Shown here piece after piece: positions 34,648 through 43,463 of a stretch of DNA of 64,000 bases. The DNA comes from Enterococcus diestrammenae. GTDB taxonomy: Bacteria > Bacillota > Bacilli > Lactobacillales > Enterococcaceae. The translations under genes were made by a program, and so were the position numbers. The stretch is taken from the NCBI RefSeq assembly GCF_009933255.1, contig NZ_MAEI01000010.1, positions 29,694-93,693 on the forward strand, given 5' to 3'. How positions within the stretch are numbered: position 1 is the first letter of the stretch; every line of letters starts with the position of its first letter. A model generated the notes under the pieces. It was not told where the DNA came from and searched no databases. It saw nothing but the letters and a program-made list of their open reading frames with translations.

Positions 34648-35943
34648 TTATTGATTCCAAGCAGATTCCAATTCAGAAACCCCTTGTTTGATCATTTTGT
34701 CCGTGTCATCTTTTGGATTAGCCAAGATGTTTTCCATGATTGTACGCACTTGGTTGTAAGCAGGGTCTGCATTTTCAGTTACAGGCAATGCGAACAAGTC
34801 TTTCGTAGCATCTTCCAAGATTGCTGGTACTTTGGTTTCTTTTGAAGATTTGTATTCATCAGATTCCAAAACAGATTCAACGATTGGCATGTAGCCAGTT
34901 TGTTCTGCCCAGTACAATTGCACATCAGGTTGAGACATGTATTTCAACAACATGTAAGCAGCAGTCCGTTGTTCAGGAGTAGCTTCAGCAAACATGTACA
35001 CGTCAGTCCCTTGTTGGATGTTGATTTTGTCAGGACGAGGAGCCACACCGTATTCAAATTTACCTTCTGTATCGCTCTTCACGTAGCCTTCACCAGCGAT
35101 AGAACCGATAAACATTGCTACTTTTTCGTTAGCGAAAGGACCAGACAAGTATTTGTCACTGCCGGCGATACGCATAGAACCGTCTTTGATCCCATCCAAG
35201 TAGTAGTTGATAACTTCTTTGGATTCGTCGCTATCCAATTTCAAATCTTTAGTGAATTCGACACCTTTGTTTTCCATACCGATTGTATAGTAGTTATTTA
35301 GAGAGTCGAAACCGCCACCGACAACTTCATGGTTGGATTTTTCGTAGATATCTTTACAAGCTTGAGCAAATTCTTCCATCGTTGTAGGAACTTCAACACC
35401 GTATTCTTTCAACATATCGGCATTGTAAACCAAGGCTTCAGTCGATTTGTTAAATGGAATACCGTATTGTTTGCCATCGATTTCCGCACCTTTTAACAAA
35501 GCTGGACGGATTTCTTCTTGTTTGTCCGCAGCCCAGCCGATTGTTTTGTCTTCCATGTATGGATTCAAGTCTACCAACATATCTTCTTGAGCGGCATTGT
35601 ACAACCAACCTGGGTATGCTTGGGTGATGGTTGGCAAATCTTTTGGTGATTGCAAGGTAGAATTGATTTTCGCTTGCATATCAGAGTATTGGCCTTGGTT
35701 TTGCAAGGTTACTTTGATATTTGGATTTTCTTTTTGAAAATCAGCGACAATCTTTTCCAAAGCATCTTCTTGGGCATCGTTCATGGCATGCCAGAAAGTG
35801 ATTTTGGTCTCCTTGTCGATTTTTGTAACGATATCACTGCTTTCTTTGTCGCTACCTTTGTCGTTGTTGGAGTTGCCGCACGCTGCTAAAGCAACGGTTG
35901 CTGCTGCAGCCAACATCACAGTACCCATTTTTTTGAACTTCAT
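34648..35943 (-). CDS. Extracellular solute-binding lipoprotein (UgpB/MalE-like)
   Basis: 431 residues, lipobox ALAACG at about residues 18-23, then a family 1 binding protein: ITFWHAMNDAQEDALEKIV, TITQAYPGWLYNAA and GQYGIPFNKSTEALVYNAD. Last gene of an operon with an UgpC-like ATPase and two permeases. The binding-site pattern and ATPase type suggest glycerol-3-phosphate or glycerophosphodiesters rather than maltose, but sugar specificity cannot be ruled out. Confidence 0.9.
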   Translation of the reverse strand: MKFKKMGTVMLAAAATVALAACGNSNNDKGSDKESSDIVTKIDKETKITFWHAMNDAQEDALEKIVADFQKENPNIKVTLQNQGQYSDMQAKINSTLQSPKDLPTITQAYPGWLYNAAQEDMLVDLNPYMEDKTIGWAADKQEEIRPALLKGAEIDGKQYGIPFNKSTEALVYNADMLKEYGVEVPTTMEEFAQACKDIYEKSNHEVVGGGFDSLNNYYTIGMENKGVEFTKDLKLDSDESKEVINYYLDGIKDGSMRIAGSDKYLSGPFANEKVAMFIGSIAGEGYVKSDTEGKFEYGVAPRPDKINIQQGTDVYMFAEATPEQRTAAYMLLKYMSQPDVQLYWAEQTGYMPIVESVLESDEYKSSKETKVPAILEDATKDLFALPVTENADPAYNQVRTIMENILANPKDDTDKMIKQGVSELESAWNQ

Positions 35944-35969
35944 TTTTGACTCTCCTTCTAAAAAAGTTT

Positions 35970-37259
35970 TTATGAGATTGACTCCCCACGAGTGGGAAGT
36001 ATTCTTTCACCATACGGATTCACCAGTTTTTCCGGCTTCAGCGTATGGATTGGAACCAAAGTTTTAGGGTGGATCAAGTGGATAATCTCAGCTAAATCTT
36101 CAGGGAAAGCATGCCCAGAACAAGCTAGGCGGACAAAAGTCACCTCAAGTTTAGCTAACAATTCCAAGAAAGGGGCATAATCAGGGTCAAAATCACCTAG
36201 GGGTTGCGCATCCAAATGGAAATAAAGACTCCCAGGCTGGAGTGTTTCAAAATCAGTGACAATCTGCCACAAATACTGGTGGTCATCTTGTTGCAAGTCC
36301 ACCAAAGAAAGTTCCAATTCAGGGGCAAGGCTCGCAATTTTCGCCGCTCCTGGCAAATAATAATAGGCTACCGTCAGCCCCAACACTTCTTGTAGTAAGG
36401 CTGCCTGATTGGCTTCCAAGACTACCGTCCGTGGGGCGCGTTTGATGATTTCAGCAAAGCGCTTGACGTTAGCCGGATAGCCATTGAAGGTCAACTGTCG
36501 CTTAGGATTTTCCGCCACTAGCTTCACCAGTTGTTGAATCAAATCTTCTTCACTGAGAAGCTCCATCGTATCCGGATCTTCCTCGCGATCATCAAAGGAA
36601 ATACTAACACCTTCCATCATCAAGAGGTCACAACCGGCTGCTGCTTTACAAAAGTCTAATGTCAATTGGCGATCGTAGCCATGGAGACGTAAATCACCGG
36701 TATACACTAGAAACTTGTCTGGCGTGTGAATCAACAAGGCTGCTGCACCATAGGCATCATGATCCACTGGAAGAATCGTCACACTGATTTCACCGATAGT
36801 CACCGTCTCACCAGCGCTGAGTCCTGTCATCTCCCGAGTGAAATGAGGGGCTTCAAAAGGAGAGGGAATCAAGAAATCCCCGTTACGGTTTAAAGAACGC
36901 AAAATCGCTGCTGTTTCCGTCAAGGTGTATAAAGGAACGTTTGGATCCAAGTAATTGATCATTTTGGAGTGATCTAGATGGGCGTGGGAAAGGAATACGG
37001 CTGTTTCTTGGTAGTCTTGCTTAGCCGTTCCTTCATAGGTATAACCCAACCGCGGATCGTATACTCCAGGTAATTCAGGCACCAGACGATTGGCTAATAA
37101 CGTGCTCAGCTGATCGTCTTTTAAGCCTAGTTCGGGTCGGTATTCCGTCCCGAAGTCAAAGAAAATATGCGCATCGCCATAGCTGACTTCGATGACGGTC
37201 CCACCAATGGTTAAAATACCGCTATGAAAAGTGATGACTGTTTTAGCCTTTGATCCCAT
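35970..37259 (-). CDS. MBL-fold metallo-hydrolase
   Basis: 429 residues with VFLSHAHLDHSKM (HxHxDH zinc motif, near residue 90), a D/H site in LPVDHDAYGA, YTGDLRLHG, and a C-terminal HTLKP. It resembles the RNase J/beta-CASP-like MBL proteins without the full set of CASP motifs. It overlaps the upstream permease by 17 nt and lies within the transport operon, so it probably processes the imported phosphodiester or phosphoester; that is an inference. Confidence 0.88.
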   Translation of the reverse strand: MGSKAKTVITFHSGILTIGGTVIEVSYGDAHIFFDFGTEYRPELGLKDDQLSTLLANRLVPELPGVYDPRLGYTYEGTAKQDYQETAVFLSHAHLDHSKMINYLDPNVPLYTLTETAAILRSLNRNGDFLIPSPFEAPHFTREMTGLSAGETVTIGEISVTILPVDHDAYGAAALLIHTPDKFLVYTGDLRLHGYDRQLTLDFCKAAAGCDLLMMEGVSISFDDREEDPDTMELLSEEDLIQQLVKLVAENPKRQLTFNGYPANVKRFAEIIKRAPRTVVLEANQAALLQEVLGLTVAYYYLPGAAKIASLAPELELSLVDLQQDDHQYLWQIVTDFETLQPGSLYFHLDAQPLGDFDPDYAPFLELLAKLEVTFVRLACSGHAFPEDLAEIIHLIHPKTLVPIHTLKPEKLVNPYGERILPTRGESIS

Positions 37260-38061
37260 TTTTTGCCACCCCGCGAATGATTTCTTTTCTGAAAACGAAA
37301 TAGATGATCAAGATTGGAATAACAGTTAACGTAGCCGCAGCCAATTGCAAGTGAACATCGCTCCCACTTTCAGTAGTGAAGGCGGATAGCCCATTATTCA
37401 ACAGGCGGTGGTCTTTATCATTGGTCACCAACAATGGCCACAAGAAAGAGTTCCAACTTGCGATAAAGGTCAAAATCCCTACCGTAGTCAAGGCTGGCTT
37501 GATCATTGGCAACAAGATTTTGCGAATATATTCCAAGTCGCTGGCGCCATCGATTTTGGCAGCTTTGTAATAAGACAAGGAAATCCCATTGAGGTAACTA
37601 TTCAAATAGTAAATATAAAAGATACTGGTCAAAAACGGAATAATCAAAGCGCCATAGGTATTCAATAAGCCCAACTGAGCAATGGTATTGAAGTTGGTAA
37701 AGATGATGGATTCATAAGGGACCATCAGTAACGCAACCATGATTGCAATGACGACTTTTTTAAACTTAAATTCAAGGCTCGTCAAGGCAAAAGAGGCCAA
37801 GACCGCTGTGACTAAGGTGGCAAAGGTGGTCACCGCAGAAACAAAGACGGTATTGATGAAGTAGCGAACAAAAGGCGCTTTTTCAAACACTTCCGCAAAG
37901 TTACCAAACTGTAAATGGGAAGGAATAATCGTCGGGGGAATACTGGTAACTTCCGTCCGAGTCATCAAACCTCCCAAGATCATGTAGATAAATGGGAAAA
38001 CAGTAATGATGGCCATAATCGCCAAAAAGAGATAACAGATAAGATTAACGACGCGTTTCAC
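37243..38061 (-). CDS. ABC permease, UgpE/MalG-like
   Basis: 272 residues, six helices, with the EAA loop at YYKAAKIDGASDLEYIRKILLPMIKPAL. It ends inside the MBL gene and starts 3 bp from the partner permease. Together they form the channel of the importer. Confidence 0.92.
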   Translation of the reverse strand: MKRVVNLICYLFLAIMAIITVFPFIYMILGGLMTRTEVTSIPPTIIPSHLQFGNFAEVFEKAPFVRYFINTVFVSAVTTFATLVTAVLASFALTSLEFKFKKVVIAIMVALLMVPYESIIFTNFNTIAQLGLLNTYGALIIPFLTSIFYIYYLNSYLNGISLSYYKAAKIDGASDLEYIRKILLPMIKPALTTVGILTFIASWNSFLWPLLVTNDKDHRLLNNGLSAFTTESGSDVHLQLAAATLTVIPILIIYFVFRKEIIRGVAKNGIKG

Positions 38062-38064
38062 AGC

Positions 38065-38949
38065 TTATTCCCCCACTTTCTTGATGATTTTGCGTTGAAT
38101 AAAGGTACAAAGCAAAATGACTAAGAACAAAACAACAGTTGCTGCCATAGCCACACCTGGACGTCCAGCAATATGGAACTTGTCATAAATGTAGTATACG
38201 GCAGTCACCGCACTGTTAGCGATCCCGGCTTGGCCAGCAAACAATGCGTAAACTTGAGTGTACACTTTGAAGGCTCCGATGATATTCACCGTCAATAAGA
38301 AGGTCATCGTCGGTACCAATTGCGGCAACGTGATACGGCGGAAAATTTCCCCATCAGTTGCGCCGAACATTTTAGCAATCTTGTAATGCTCTTCGTCGAT
38401 ATTGCGTAAGCCACCTAACAAGATAATGATGTTAAATGCCAAGGAAGTCCAAACACCGAAGATAATCAGCGTTGGCATGGATAAGTCAACACTGTCTAAC
38501 CAATCAAGGCCTTTGATCCCGAAGAAACTCAAGCCATAGTTGATAATCCCATAGTCGCCATTGAAGAAATAGCGAAAGACAATCCCGATAGCAATGGTAC
38601 TGGTAACATAAGGCATGAAGAAAATCGTTTCAAAAAAGCTTTTGTGTTTGATCTTTTCAAAAATAATCCAAGCAATTCCCAGCCCTAAGACCAAAGCCAC
38701 TGGCACGGTCAAAAAGGCATAGACAGCGGTATTTTTCAATGCCCGCCAAAAGACGGGATCTTGCAAGATTTTTTGATAGTTTTCCACGCCAGCTGGACGC
38801 ATGTTGATCAACGAGCCTTTTTCGAAACTCATCACCAATGAACGCAACAGCGGATAAATGGAAAAGACGAAGATGACTACCAAAGATGGCAGAAGGAAGA
38901 GCCATGCTTTCGGTTGGTTTTCTGGATTGTAAGTATTCTTTTTAAACAT
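38065..38949 (-). CDS. ABC permease, UgpA/MalF-like
   Basis: 294 residues, six helices, EAA loop at EEHYKIAKMFGATDGEIFRRITLPQLVPT. Begins at the last base of the ATPase stop codon (1-nt overlap). The short N-terminal extension is like UgpA rather than enteric MalF. Confidence 0.92.
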   Translation of the reverse strand: MFKKNTYNPENQPKAWLFLLPSLVVIFVFSIYPLLRSLVMSFEKGSLINMRPAGVENYQKILQDPVFWRALKNTAVYAFLTVPVALVLGLGIAWIIFEKIKHKSFFETIFFMPYVTSTIAIGIVFRYFFNGDYGIINYGLSFFGIKGLDWLDSVDLSMPTLIIFGVWTSLAFNIIILLGGLRNIDEEHYKIAKMFGATDGEIFRRITLPQLVPTMTFLLTVNIIGAFKVYTQVYALFAGQAGIANSAVTAVYYIYDKFHIAGRPGVAMAATVVLFLVILLCTFIQRKIIKKVGE

Positions 38950-40022
38950 CAGTAAATCCTTGTCCCATCTTCTTCAAAGATGAAGGCTTTCTGATAGGCA
39001 AAATCAAAGGTCAGCTCGGCTCCTTCTTGGATCTCATTTTCGATGCTGACGATGGATTTCAAATGATGGCTACCGATTTCAAAGTTTAAAATACGTTCTC
39101 GACCGATTAATTCGACCCCGTGGACAGTAGCCGCAAATGCTCCCTCACCGGCCACTGGCAAGACATCTTCAGGGCGAATCCCCAAAACATATTTGCCATC
39201 TGGCATGGCGGCTTTGAAACGTTCTTTGACAAAACGATCGACTGGCACGCTGAAAGTTTCATAATGCATCTGACCATCACGAACTTCCACCGGCAAAATA
39301 TTGATGATAGGATTTCCAATGAATTGAGCAACAAACAAATTGGCAGGTTCTAAGTATAGGTTTTGTGGATCATCATCTTGTTGGACCACACCTTCGTTCA
39401 TCAAGATGATTTTATCACTGATGGACAATGCTTCTTCTTGGTCATGGGTAACAAAGATAGTGGTGATACCAACTTCTTTAACCAGACGACGAATTTCTTC
39501 GCGAATTTTCAACCGCAACCGAGCATCCAAGTTACTCAAAGGTTCATCTAGCAGCAAGACGTCAGGATTTTGCACCAAGGCCCGCGTGATGGCAACCCGT
39601 TGTTGTTGCCCCCCAGACAGGGTACCAGGCTTTTTGTCCCGTAACTCTTCGATATTGGTCAGCTTCATGAACTTCTCAGCAATCTCTTTGGCTTCTTCTT
39701 TGGTCTTTTTCTTTTTACCTACAGTCAAAGGAAACACGACATTCTCAAAGGTTGTCATGTGAGGGTACAGGGCATAGTTTTGAAATACAAATCCGATATT
39801 TCGGTCTTTTGGTTCCGTCTTAACCACTGATTCCCCTGCAAACTGTACATCACCAGAAGTCGGGGTGAGCAAACCGGCGATCATATTCAAAATTGTCGAT
39901 TTACCACAACCAGAAGGGCCCAGTAAACAAACAAGATCACCTTTTTCGATGGTGAAGTTCACCGACTTCAGTGCTTCGAACCCATTATCGAACACTTTTT
40001 TCAGATTGATAACTTCAATCAT
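38949..40022 (-). CDS. ABC ATPase, UgpC/MalK-like
   Basis: 357 residues from ATG 40022, 7 nt after GGAGG. Walker A GPSGCGKST, signature LSGGQQQR, Walker B LLLDEPLSNLD, H-loop VTHDQEEA; C-terminal regulatory TOBE domain from about 235. First gene of the importer operon. The 443-bp region upstream (40023-40465) holds only the pyrophosphatase terminator at 40389-40446 and presumably the operon promoter. Confidence 0.93.
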   Translation of the reverse strand: MIEVINLKKVFDNGFEALKSVNFTIEKGDLVCLLGPSGCGKSTILNMIAGLLTPTSGDVQFAGESVVKTEPKDRNIGFVFQNYALYPHMTTFENVVFPLTVGKKKKTKEEAKEIAEKFMKLTNIEELRDKKPGTLSGGQQQRVAITRALVQNPDVLLLDEPLSNLDARLRLKIREEIRRLVKEVGITTIFVTHDQEEALSISDKIILMNEGVVQQDDDPQNLYLEPANLFVAQFIGNPIINILPVEVRDGQMHYETFSVPVDRFVKERFKAAMPDGKYVLGIRPEDVLPVAGEGAFAATVHGVELIGRERILNFEIGSHHLKSIVSIENEIQEGAELTFDFAYQKAFIFEEDGTRIY

Positions 40023-40388
40023 TAGAAATCCTCCATTACCATTTTTTAGCATACAAATTCATTCTATCATCTTTTCCTTGTGATAATCTATAAAGTTTAG
40101 TGAGAGCTGTTTTCTGAAAATCTAATCGTTTTGCAAGACAAGTTTTTCAAAAAACCTAGGATTAGTGATAGGACAGGCATCATCTGCCATCAACAATTAT
40201 AAACCAAGCCTTCCAATAGTAAAAATATTACTCTTATTCTTTGGGAAAAGTCCGATCTTTTTTTGCTTATCCCCTAGATTATTAGTGAAGCTTTTTCGGT
40301 AAACTGTTTTACTTAGGGCTCCCCTTCTGACAAGAAGATTTTTTTCTTTTGTAAACAGATACCTTTTTGGCTGAGTCTCTCCCATTGA

Positions 40389-40446
40389 TAAAAAAGCTGA
40401 CTTCTATTCCAGCAAAATTGCTAGATATAGAAGTCAGCTTTTTTAC
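40389..40446 (-). terminator. Terminator after the mini-pyrophosphatase gene
   Basis: AAAAAGCTGACTTCTAT / ATAGAAGTCAGCTTTTTT, a 17-bp stem, active in both directions. Confidence 0.85.
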
Positions 40447-40465
40447 CAATGCCTGTCCTTTTGCC

Positions 40466-40801
40466 TCAGCGAATTGATTCAAGTAATACGACCTTGGAAT
40501 CAAAATACCGCTCAATAAAGGCAATCGCTTGGGTGATCTCCCCTACTGTCCAACTTGCCCCCGCGTCAGCAATCACCCATTTGTCTTCCACATCATCGCT
40601 ACGCAGGACTACCGCGATGATTTCCCCAGTGAAAGTCTTGTCCGGTGCTGTCCCCCGGGTCAAAATATAAACATCCTGCCCTTCTCCATCACCCGCCACC
40701 ACTCCTGGCACAAAACCATAGCTAATGGGATAGATATTGCCATATTTGTCTTGGTAGCCTTTTGGTCGATCAATCGTCGCAGTAACGGTGAAACGTTTCA
40801 C
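40466..40801 (-). CDS. Mini inorganic pyrophosphatase-family protein
   Basis: 111 residues from GTG 40801, chosen because AAAGGAGGGG precedes it. It has the class I pyrophosphatase core: YPISYGFVPG, DGEGQDVYIL (D-x-E-x-x-D in place of D-x-D-x-x-D) and DDVEDKWVIAD. The usual length is about 170, so the N-terminal strands are missing. It could be a hydrolase for another pyrophosphate or phosphonate-type substrate. Its start codon lies in a parS-like palindrome and overlaps the upstream membrane protein gene by 32 nt. Confidence 0.82.
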   Translation of the reverse strand: MKRFTVTATIDRPKGYQDKYGNIYPISYGFVPGVVAGDGEGQDVYILTRGTAPDKTFTGEIIAVVLRSDDVEDKWVIADAGASWTVGEITQAIAFIERYFDSKVVLLESIR

Positions 40802-40988
40802 GTGAAACCCCTCCTTTCTTCTTATCCCCTCGATAAAAATAGAAAACCATGACCAACGCAACTACTAGTGGAGCGAGAAAGCTTTTGTTGGAGCCACTGT
40901 GCCCAGTCACCGTGTTCAAAATCATGCCAATTACTGCCACCGTTACAATCAGAACAACAAATACTATCCCTCTTTTTGCTAATTTCAT
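40770..40988 (-). CDS. Small membrane protein, unknown
   Basis: 72 residues, two helices (about 5-26 and 37-53) joined by TGHSGSNKSF, then a Lys-rich tail. It begins behind GGGAGGGG and its end overlaps the mini-pyrophosphatase by 32 nt, so the two form an operon. No family recognised. Confidence 0.6.
   Translation of the reverse strand: MKLAKRGIVFVVLIVTVAVIGMILNTVTGHSGSNKSFLAPLVVALVMVFYFYRGDKKKGGVSRETFHRYCDD
40794..40809. promoter_or_regulatory. parS-like palindrome
   Basis: CGTTTCACGTGAAACC shares the central 14 bp GTTTCACGTGAAAC with the Firmicute ParB site TGTTTCACGTGAAACA; only the two end bases differ. It overlaps GTGAAACGTTTCAC (40788-40801), so three alternating half-sites occur in 21 bp. 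It includes the GTG start of the mini-pyrophosphatase. Confidence 0.55.
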
Positions 40989-41051
40989 AAACCCCTCCCG
41001 TATTCCAAGTTATTTTTGCTGGTGCTTGGCTTACAACGCCTCAGTGCTGTC

Positions 41052-41792
41052 TCAAATTACAGATTTTTGAATCAGAGTGGAAAGGACTTTTTTCTGATGA
41101 CGAATGCCAACTTCACATATTTCACCATTACACATTTCAAGTAATCTTTTTGATTTATGATAGGATTTAATTTTTTCCGGATTAACAAGAAATCCTTGAT
41201 GAACAAACAATAATTGGGGATATTTAACAGCGAGTTCTTTCAGCTTACCTTTAAATTCGATACAGGAGTCTAGGGTATGAAGTTCTAGTGTCCTTGATTT
41301 ACCATTTGTACAAAAGAATAGTAACTCATCAAAAGGAACGCGAATAATATCCGAGGTTGTTACTAATGTGAACGTTTGCGATTTTGACATTAATTGATTT
41401 TCGCAACGTTTAATGCACCGGACTAATCCTTCATACAAGGTATCAAAGTCAGTTTTCAGCAAAAAGTCCACTGCGCAGGTTTGTGAGTGAAAAGCGACAG
41501 GCATTTGTTCCACATCTGTTGTCAGAAAAACAATATCTGCGTCAATATCTAAATTTCGCAGAGTTTGAGCAACTTCAATCCCACTCACTTCAGAAGTCAA
41601 ATGAATATCAAGCAAGATGATCTTCTGGGAGGCTTTTTTTCCAGTTTGTTTAAGGTTTTCGAGTAAGTCATCTGGATGGGAAAATGGGTAGATAGCAGCA
41701 GTCAGTTTGAGTTGGCTCTGACAAATCTCTTCCACCAGTCCTGTATAGTATACAAGTTGTTTTGGATCATCTTCACAAAGATAGATATTCAC
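41052..41792 (-). CDS. LytTR-family response regulator (locus 2)
   Basis: 246 residues. Receiver with phospho-acceptor D62 in ILLDIHL, LytTR domain from about 145 (FVHQGFLVNPEKIKSYH). Paralogue of the regulator at 3021-3749, matching in length, phospho-site position and motif order. Its start codon overlaps the kinase stop by 1 nt. The probable operator is the 21-bp-period repeat at 43109-43138. Confidence 0.9.
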   Translation of the reverse strand: MNIYLCEDDPKQLVYYTGLVEEICQSQLKLTAAIYPFSHPDDLLENLKQTGKKASQKIILLDIHLTSEVSGIEVAQTLRNLDIDADIVFLTTDVEQMPVAFHSQTCAVDFLLKTDFDTLYEGLVRCIKRCENQLMSKSQTFTLVTTSDIIRVPFDELLFFCTNGKSRTLELHTLDSCIEFKGKLKELAVKYPQLLFVHQGFLVNPEKIKSYHKSKRLLEMCNGEICEVGIRHQKKVLSTLIQKSVI

Positions 41793-43072
41793 TATTCTCC
41801 CTCCTTACAGATTCGGATAGTTTGTTTAAAACGGTAATCACGGATTTGGGTCATCAATTCAAAACGATCGGATGACAAAAGTTCTGCTAAATTACTAAGA
41901 CCTAAGCCACGATCTGGTCCTTTGGTTGAAAAACCTTTTTCCTTCAAAGAATATAACGGCAGTGTCTCGCCACAAGAATTATCGACGATTACTAAGGTGT
42001 CGTCTTTTATACGTTTAAACCCAATCCTCAAAGTACCAGTTGATTGAGTAGCAATTTCTTCAATTGCATTATCTAGTAAAATTCCAAGACTACGAATTAA
42101 TATAGGTAAATCTTTTTCATGAAAGGTAAGATCTAAGTCAATATCCAGAATAATTTTCACTTTGTTAAAGTCTAAAACACCAAGTTTTGAATACACTAAG
42201 CTTTTAATTGGTGGACAAGTTATTTTCTCCAAATTAGCAAAAGTTAGATTTACTTTCTCCAGAGCTTGCTCTTGTTTGAGAATGGTATTGTTAAAATATC
42301 TTTTGATTTCGTCGAGATTTTCTTCCTCGATAGCCAACTGTAGTCCTAAACAAACATTTTGAAAATCATGGCGAAAACTACGAATCTGATCAACATTTAT
42401 TGCAAGGGATTGGTAGTATTTTTGACTTTCTTCTAATTGGATTCGTTCCTGAAATAGCCTACTCTGCTCCATCAGATTTCGTTGATTAGCCAATATACAG
42501 CTATAAGTTAATAACAAAAGCGACAGAACCAAACCAGCCACAGCATAGGCCAACAATTGTGGCGAATCCACCATAATCAGATGACCAATTGACCTTTGCC
42601 AGATATAGATAAATAAGCCAAGCATAGACAGAACTGATAACAAATAATCCAGCAGCCATCTTTTCGTTTCTTCCAATCGATTCTGTATTTGTTTTATCAA
42701 TAAACAAAAAAGAGTAGCTAAAACTAACTCCCATAAGACAGAAAGAAATAGTATGCTTTCCCATGACATAAAAGGTAACAGTAATGAGATAACCGGTTGC
42801 TTGACAAAGTTAAAAAGCGTAGCAATAAGAAAAGGTAGACCGGTATAGGTAAGCGCGGCAAGTGGCGAATTTTTTAGCGAGATAAAATAAAAAAATAGCA
42901 AGAGACAGACAAGAACTGTTTTTAAAAAATTGGAAGTTATCAGACCCATGTTTAAACTGATTAATACTACCACTAGTATTAAAAGCCTCACTTTTTTAGT
43001 TTGTCCTCCAAAAATGAGTAATACTGGAAGAAATTCTAACGCATAAGCGAAGGCCCAAGCAAAATTTAACAC
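41792..43072 (-). CDS. AgrC/FsrC-like GHKL histidine kinase (locus 2)
   Basis: 426 residues: six or seven helices in 1-195, then H235 in FRHDFQNVCLGLQ, an N box ILLDNAIEEI and STKGPDRGLGLSNL. Same architecture as the kinase at 3746-5020. Divergent from the secreted peptide gene at 43206. As in locus 1 no AgrB-type protease or dedicated exporter is present, so the ligand is probably matured by general secretion enzymes. Confidence 0.9.
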   Translation of the reverse strand: MLNFAWAFAYALEFLPVLLIFGGQTKKVRLLILVVVLISLNMGLITSNFLKTVLVCLLLFFYFISLKNSPLAALTYTGLPFLIATLFNFVKQPVISLLLPFMSWESILFLSVLWELVLATLFCLLIKQIQNRLEETKRWLLDYLLSVLSMLGLFIYIWQRSIGHLIMVDSPQLLAYAVAGLVLSLLLLTYSCILANQRNLMEQSRLFQERIQLEESQKYYQSLAINVDQIRSFRHDFQNVCLGLQLAIEEENLDEIKRYFNNTILKQEQALEKVNLTFANLEKITCPPIKSLVYSKLGVLDFNKVKIILDIDLDLTFHEKDLPILIRSLGILLDNAIEEIATQSTGTLRIGFKRIKDDTLVIVDNSCGETLPLYSLKEKGFSTKGPDRGLGLSNLAELLSSDRFELMTQIRDYRFKQTIRICKEGE

Positions 43073-43108
43073 ATATAAACCTCCTCTCGTTTTCAGAGAA
43101 TGAAATCA

Positions 43109-43138
43109 ATCGAATACTGCCAAAAAAGCGACGAATAC
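43109..43138 (+). promoter_or_regulatory. Putative LytTR binding site (direct repeat, 21-bp period)
   Basis: ATCGAATAC (43109-43117) and GACGAATAC (43130-43138), 12-bp spacer, in the divergent promoter. They match the motif and period of 5070-5099 in locus 1. Confidence 0.65.
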
Positions 43139-43205
43139 TTCACTTCTATTGAAGCACTTTTAGAAAGCCTTTACAATTTAGTTAATCAAAGAAAAGAGAT
43201 TAGGG

Positions 43206-43436
43206 ATGAAACGAATAGCGGTGTTAGGGACTGTAATTTTATTTGTAAGTCTCTCTACTAGCCAAATTAACTTAGATGATGCTCTTCCAGAAACAAGTAT
43301 CACAGCCTCTGTAACGAGAGCTAGTCCAGAAATTTATGTTTTCAAGGGAATTTCTTCCAAAAAATACTTAGGGCTAACTCGGATTAGCTATGAGTATGAT
43401 GCTAAAAACAAATGGTACATTGGATATTATCTATAA
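43206..43436 (+). CDS. Small secreted peptide, candidate signal or bacteriocin (locus 2)
   Basis: 76 residues. Signal peptide RIAVLGTVILFVSLSTSQ, then a variable middle and the C-terminal pattern KKYLGLT, SYEY, KWYIGYYL. The locus 1 peptide (5166-5387) has KKFAGKT, YYEY, KYYIGWYS at the same spacing from the C-terminus, while the rest of the two peptides differs. Conservation confined to the exported C-terminal 25-27 residues suggests that this is the active part. The ribosome binding site (TTAGGG) is weak. Confidence 0.65.
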   Translation: MKRIAVLGTVILFVSLSTSQINLDDALPETSITASVTRASPEIYVFKGISSKKYLGLTRISYEYDAKNKWYIGYYL

Positions 43437-43463
43437 CATATATAAAAGGTAAAGGTGTGAACT

